This document shows, piece after piece, positions 59,568 through 64,000 of a DNA stretch of 64,000 bases. A program made the position numbers and the translations under genes. This DNA is from Allodiplogaster sudhausi. Taxonomy: Eukaryota > Nematoda > Chromadorea > Rhabditida > Diplogasteridae. The stretch spans positions 1,556,501 to 1,620,500 of the forward strand of contig CALZFC010000007.1 of assembly GCA_945643635.1 (NCBI GenBank). The letters run 5' to 3'. Within the stretch, counting starts at the first letter, position 1; each line of letters begins with the position of its first letter. The notes under the pieces were generated by a model. It was given only the letters and a program-made list of their open reading frames with translations, made no database searches and was not told the origin of the DNA.

Positions 59568-62457
59568 ATGCTGTACCCTTCGGCTGTTTCTGTGGAAGCG
59601 GACGGCGCCTTTGACCCTCTTCGCTTCCCCATGAGCCCCGAACCAACTCACTCGGAAAAGGACTCCATTCCCTATCTTCTCCCTCCGAGTCATGACATGG
59701 ATCCCTTCGGATCCTTCTTCGAGGGAATGGAATACACTCCTCGTGCAACGTCGCACTACGAATTGGAGTTCCCTGAGACTGCCGAGCCCCTACCTGGCCT
59801 TCCCAAACAGTACGATGTGTCTATCGCGGAACAGGATGCTCCCACCTATGCCGACCTTTCATCGGTCTCCTTCTCCACGCCCGTTCAGTCCGAGCGATGT
59901 CTATCGCCACACTCAAATGTGCCCTACTTCTTTATTCCACTTCTTAATATTGATCAATCTGTATCTCGTAGGGTCGAATATAGACCTCAAATTTTGTTTC
60001 TGATCGAATGTTTGCCTCAAACTTGGTTAAAAGATCGAATGAAAAATTCAAACTTGGGTAAAAGATCGAATTAAAACCTCAAACTTGGGTGAATGATCGA
60101 ATGTGTACCTCAGAACTTGTGGTATTGCCATAGGAAAAATTCGTGGCAGATATTTTGGCAGAGTATTTCGTTGCGCTTACCCATCTCATAATCCTGTTTT
60201 AGTGATGACCTTTGCAGGGCGAATATGACCTTGCTTCCTCATCAGCTTTCGACTGCCATGGAACCGATCCTTCCTATGAGCCGCTCGCCAAACGTTCTAG
60301 GTTCGGATAAAATTTTTTTATATTGGCTTTAATATTCTCACGAATTCGAGATGCTTCACATCAATAGAGGCTTAGTTACTTGGGAATCTGCTAAGCTGTA
60401 TTGACTTACAATGTTTAAATTAAGACGCCAGTACCGTGATGAAGCCGAAGAAGAAACCCTTTCTTCTGAACAAGCCGGGTTCGCTTATTGCTTTAATAGA
60501 ATATACATATTTTAGCTATACACATACAATATTTAAAAAATAATAATTCCTATTCCAGGCCGAGTGCTGCTTTCAGTCCGTATGACTCGGTTGAAAGCAC
60601 CTCCCATCACATCGATTCTGGAAGAGACGAAGACGAAAATGAGGAGAGCTGGTACAGGTATTATTACGAGATGCCAGACCCACAACCGAACATCGTTGCA
60701 GAGGTATTTTATTTGTATTCTTTCGCTTTCAGAGTCTGACACAAATTGCATGACCAATGATAATGCATGTTTATGCTTCAGACGCTGGAGTTCATGGAGA
60801 AGATCAATGAGAAGAAAAATGAAGCCGAGATGATTTTCGAAATGACTTTGGCCGAGATTAAAGAAGCCGAGTTGACCAGGAAAGCCCGCCTGAAGGGAAA
60901 ACCGAGGCATTGGGAGTCAGAGAGCAAGGTTTGTTTTTGGGTGATTTTGTTACTGAAGTTACGCAAGTCTTTCGTTAATTAAATGTGCATTTTACGCTTG
61001 CAGATATACGTTTGTGTTATCTGCTCTCGTGGATTCCATGAGATCGACGAAATGCAGAAGCACATAGTCACTGCTCATCTCAAGCAGGAGAACGTGCGTA
61101 TTCACACATCGTGTCCGTGGCAGTGCACCGATCATTATACTCTTTTCAGAAATATCGGTGTCCGCACTGTCCACGAGCGTTTAAGCTGCCTAAGAATCTA
61201 AGTGCTCACGTGGCGAAGCATAAAACTGTTGGGACAGTCTTCTCGTGCGTGCATTGCCCCCAAGTTTACAGGTATTCATGCGTCATTCTCATCTTATTTT
61301 ATGAATTTGAAAACCATCTTTGAAGATGATCGGCTTAATTTTTTTTCAGGACGAATGCTTCCCTCGAGAGACATCTTTCGGATAAACATGGCGTCACTCT
61401 CGATGGTGATTCTGTCTCCAAGAGCCATTCGTGTTCTACTTGTTTCAAATCATTTGGGCTGGAGAAGGAGCTCAAGGTATGCTGTCCACTTCCAGCCCAT
61501 TCCTTATCAACGTGCTTGTCCACTTCTCGGTCATGCATTCTTTTGTGAGTTCAGGTACACGAACGATATTGCGTTCGACGGGAACAAATTCTGATGAGTC
61601 GAGCGAAGAAGCGACTTTCTTCTGCCAGCAGTGCAACTCCGGCAGCGCCTTCGGGCAGGCCCATCAAAGGTATTTCTTTGTCTCCTGTTTCTCCTGACAA
61701 GGAGGAATGTCTTGAAAAATGCAGCAGAATGGAGACGTCTAACTCGGTGTGGAAGAACAGTGTTTTGCAGACAAGTCGTGTCCGGTGTGTCAACTCGTGT
61801 GTGCATCTGTACAGTCCAGGAATCGCCACATCATGAGGGCCCATCCCGACCAGAAAGAGCTCGCCAAAGCTCCCGTCGGCTATGTGGGCAACGATGACTT
61901 GGTATCTTTCTTTTCATTGACTTTTTTTAATAATTTAGTTCGAACAGGGATGTAATAGAAAGATGGGAGAGTACATTTGAACGCCTTGACTGTTCAGGCG
62001 GTGCTGCCTTTCGTCTGTGAGGTGTGCACGAGAGGATTCTCAGATGCCGCCAAGCTTTCCATTCACAAGAGAAGAGAACACGATGCTGACTCCTCCAAGA
62101 CTTTTGGCTGCGAGAAGTGTGGCAGAAAGTACGGTCTTTCTTGTATTCCTGTAACATTACTACCTTTCTAGATAAGAATCGGCAAGGATTTTTTACAGGA
62201 TGAATAGTACTGATTGGTCGACTTTCAGATTCCCTCTGCTATCTGAGCTGCGTAAGCACGAGCTGCGCATGGCTGGCCTGCCAATGTGTCGGAATCGAGG
62301 CAGGCAGTTGCCCACTGCTGGCCCCTCTGCCCCCTCCACCCCTTCCCTTCCTTCCCTCCCCGCCAGCTCACCCACTTCCTCCGCCAAAACCCCCACCACA
62401 GCCCTGAAGAGAAATGATAAGGTGCTTCCAGCTAGCAGTGACGATTTCACTCTTTGA
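59568..62457 (+). CDS. C2H2 zinc-finger protein with seven fingers, 574 aa
   Basis: Twelve exons: 59568-59918, 60218-60300, 60425-60478, 60559-60703, 60782-60928, 61004-61093, 61150-61271, 61350-61476, 61555-61669, 61771-61901, 61998-62128, 62229-62457; 1725 nt in frame. An acidic, Pro-rich N-terminus (residues 1-210, e.g. DMDPFGSFFEGMEY) and a charged helix (about 212-260) precede the fingers: CVICSRGF...H.H, CPHCPRAF...H.H, CVHCPQVY...H.H, CSTCFKSF...H.C-like, CPVCQLVC...H.H, CEVCTRGF...H.H and CEKCGRKF...H with a final Cys. Two fingers are atypical (C2HC-like). A Pro/Ser-rich tail ends DDFTL. It is probably a nuclear DNA-binding regulator; no specific orthologue is recognised. The start is the first in-frame ATG after an acceptor; an upstream exon could extend it. 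Confidence 0.85.
59965..60130 (+). repeat. About 31-bp degenerate tandem repeat in zinc-finger intron 1
   Basis: Four to five copies of a unit like gatcgaatgaaaacctcaaa followed by cttgggtaaaa, 70-90% similar, fill the middle of the first intron. Confidence 0.75.
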
Positions 62458-63069
62458 ATGTAAAGGAAATTGCACTTGGTGACGTTTAGTATTTCCTTTA
62501 CCTTAGGTATCAGGGCTATAAGCATTTTTGATACTAATATTATTTTGAGCGTTGGCTGGTATGTTTAAAACGAGTTAATGCGAAAGCGATTTTGCCGGTA
62601 CTCAATCTGACACTGCCTACGCAAGTTCTTTTAGCGTATCTGTTGTTTCAGATACAATATAATTGATAGGTTTGTAATATTATGTGAAGATTCTGAAATA
62701 AGTTGAAACTTTTTTTTTACACTTGCTTTATTTTTCATTTGGTTGCTATAAGTTTGGTAGCACTCGTTGTGAATGCCGTGGTGGTATCTTCATTTATTCA
62801 CTTGATGTGATAAACTCACCTTTTCAAACACAAGTCCCGTATGACTTCGCTTGACAATAGATGGTTTTAAACAAAACTAATTATTCGGCTCGTGGGAATC
62901 TGGCATGTCTAGTTCGGGATCCGACACCACTGAATCGTTTGCTTCAAAAAATGTGAAGGGTTAGCTCGGTGATAAATACAACCAGTATCTTAAACGGACT
63001 ACATACATGTAGAGATGACCCGCAATCAAATTAACAGCCTTTTTGCCATGTCCAATGTCAGACGTCGGA
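62458..63069. other. Convergent 3' region, zinc-finger gene / membrane-protein gene
   Basis: About 600 bp of AT-rich sequence that should hold both 3' UTRs. No canonical AATAAA was identified on the plus strand, and no gene is visible. Confidence 0.45.
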
Positions 63070-63578
63070 GGGTCTACAACTCGGGTGTTGCTGTTGCTCC
63101 TTCCATGTAATCATTGTCATAGTTGTGGCGCACGATGACTTGGGCAGGGCTGGAGAGCAAGGAGGAGAACTTCCTGCACAAAGGGTCATTCAGAGAAGGT
63201 CAATTAGCATGACGATGAAGATGGAATAGAACGGACTCGCAGAGAAGGAGTGGATAGGCGAGGCGAGGGGTGTGGTTCTCTCTTCTTTCTCTTCCACAAT
63301 CACAGTGAGTCTCTCATGACAACGAGGAGCAGCACTCTCTGATCGACACGAGTGTTGCTCACTCCGAAGTGGCTTCAAACCGTCTTCTTTCTTTCTTGGA
63401 AGGAAGACATCCTCTCCTGATACAATAAAGATAGAACGGAATGGACAAACCATGTCATATTTGGCATGCGTCCGCCTGGTGGAGAACCAAGTGTGGAAAC
63501 GATAGGTGAGTAGGATGATTCCGAGGCAGAGAAGAACAAAGAAGAAGAAGAGAAGCGCCCAGCTCAGACCGGAAACAT
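63068..63578 (-). CDS. 3' end of a single-pass membrane protein gene (partial)
   Basis: The best exon, minus 63578-63451, starts after a splice acceptor and encodes a membrane helix (SWALLFFFFVLLCLGIILLT) followed at once by a basic stop-transfer segment (YRFHTWFSTRRTHAKYDM), the layout of a type I receptor or adhesion protein. A downstream exon near 63420-63370 encodes either DVFLPRKKEDGLKPLR or, in the other phase, a short tail ending KKTV. A possible last exon near 63175-63068 encodes VIVRHNYDNDYMEGATATPEL and ends in TAG. The phase of these last exons is unresolved. The extracellular part must lie beyond the right edge of the window. The family is not recognised. Confidence 0.45.
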
Positions 63579-63763
63579 CTGCAAGCAATGAATCTCCGTG
63601 TGGAAGTCACGCTCATTCACTCGACGAATCTCCTCTTTCTACATTTCAGAAAACGGATCTGGCTGGTTCATTCAGCTAAAAGGTGAGTAATTCATTTGGC
63701 ACTAGAGACTTGGAAGGCATAACCCAGACATAGATGCGCAAATACGGTAATAATGCAGTTGTC

Positions 63764-63794
63764 ATAAGAGAGAGAGAGAGAGAGAGAGAGAGAT
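63764..63794. repeat. (GA)n microsatellite
   Basis: A short pure GA run. 63.6-64.0 kb otherwise shows only a possible plus-strand mini-exon (63650-63682, acceptor and donor both good, but isolated). Confidence 0.7.
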
Positions 63795-64000
63795 GTAAAA
63801 GAGATTAGAGCTTTCCTTCTGGATAAGATCTTATCTCTGGAAGAGAGATTCACTTGACGAAACAAGGAATCAATTTCCCTGCTGTCTTTTCACAGACGAG
63901 AAGAAGAGAAAGCTAATGTGCTAAATGGCAGCACGTGAAAATTAAAGTCTTCCCTTGGAGACTGCATAATCTCTTTTAGAAAAGATGGCATCCAATCGGC

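Noticed and set aside
63650..63682. Plus-strand mini-exon encoding NGSGWFIQLK with good splice sites
   Set aside because: It is isolated, with no partner exon in phase within the window, and lies opposite the minus-strand membrane-protein gene.
1..64000. rRNA, tRNA, CRISPR arrays, bacterial genes or prophage
   Set aside because: None seen on reading; spliced metazoan genes throughout argue against bacterial sequence.

Overview
The window is nuclear DNA of a compact-genome animal. Protein genes are split into many small exons joined by short introns, often 45-100 nt, with GT-AG (rarely GC-AG) boundaries and no poly(A) tails or operon-like spacing. The gene set is metazoan: a LIN-41/TRIM71 orthologue, LTV1, carboxypeptidase D, a carbonic anhydrase-related protein, cytoplasmic asparaginyl-tRNA synthetase, a secreted nematode/mollusc-type tyrosinase, Ly6-type secreted proteins, the decapping scaffold EDC4 and a C2H2 zinc-finger protein. 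Short introns plus this tyrosinase suggest an ecdysozoan such as a nematode, but the species cannot be fixed from the sequence. (GA)n/(CT)n simple repeats are extremely abundant and create many false Ser/Leu-rich or Arg/Glu-rich open frames.

Layout. 1-5.2 kb is gene-poor and rich in GA repeats. 5.2-6.6 kb (minus) holds a five-exon gene for a 107-residue protein I do not recognise. 7.2-11.8 kb (plus) is LIN-41/TRIM71 (885 aa), with a let-7 seed match downstream. 15.4-17.4 kb (plus) is LTV1. 18.2-26.2 kb (plus) is carboxypeptidase D, whose next-to-last coding intron contains a 2.87-kb TTAA-flanked transposon-like element with a nested giant palindrome. 27.1-30.0 kb (minus) is a carbonic anhydrase-related protein. 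32.7-35.6 kb (minus) is AsnRS; upstream of its start lie two tandem arrays bracketed by a 29-bp direct repeat. 38.7-45.1 kb (plus) is a long Ser/Pro-rich protein with Gly-rich repeats. 45.6-52.9 kb (minus) is a probable secreted-protein cluster: tyrosinase, a Ly6 protein, a Gly-rich protein and a Ly6 protein fused to a long charged helix. 54.9-59.0 kb (minus) is EDC4, divergent from a zinc-finger gene at 59.6-62.5 kb (plus). 63.1-63.6 kb (minus) is the 3' end of a membrane-protein gene running off the right edge.

Exon models were built by hand. For the main genes the reading phase closes across every junction, which is the main support for them. The exceptions are the 5' part of the Ser/Pro-rich gene, one tyrosinase junction, the first exon of the Gly-rich gene and the right-edge gene. 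Functionally the window mixes RNA-level regulators (LIN-41, EDC4), translation and ribosome assembly (AsnRS, LTV1), secretory-pathway processing (CPD) and extracellular proteins. I saw no rRNA, tRNA, CRISPR array or intact transposase.
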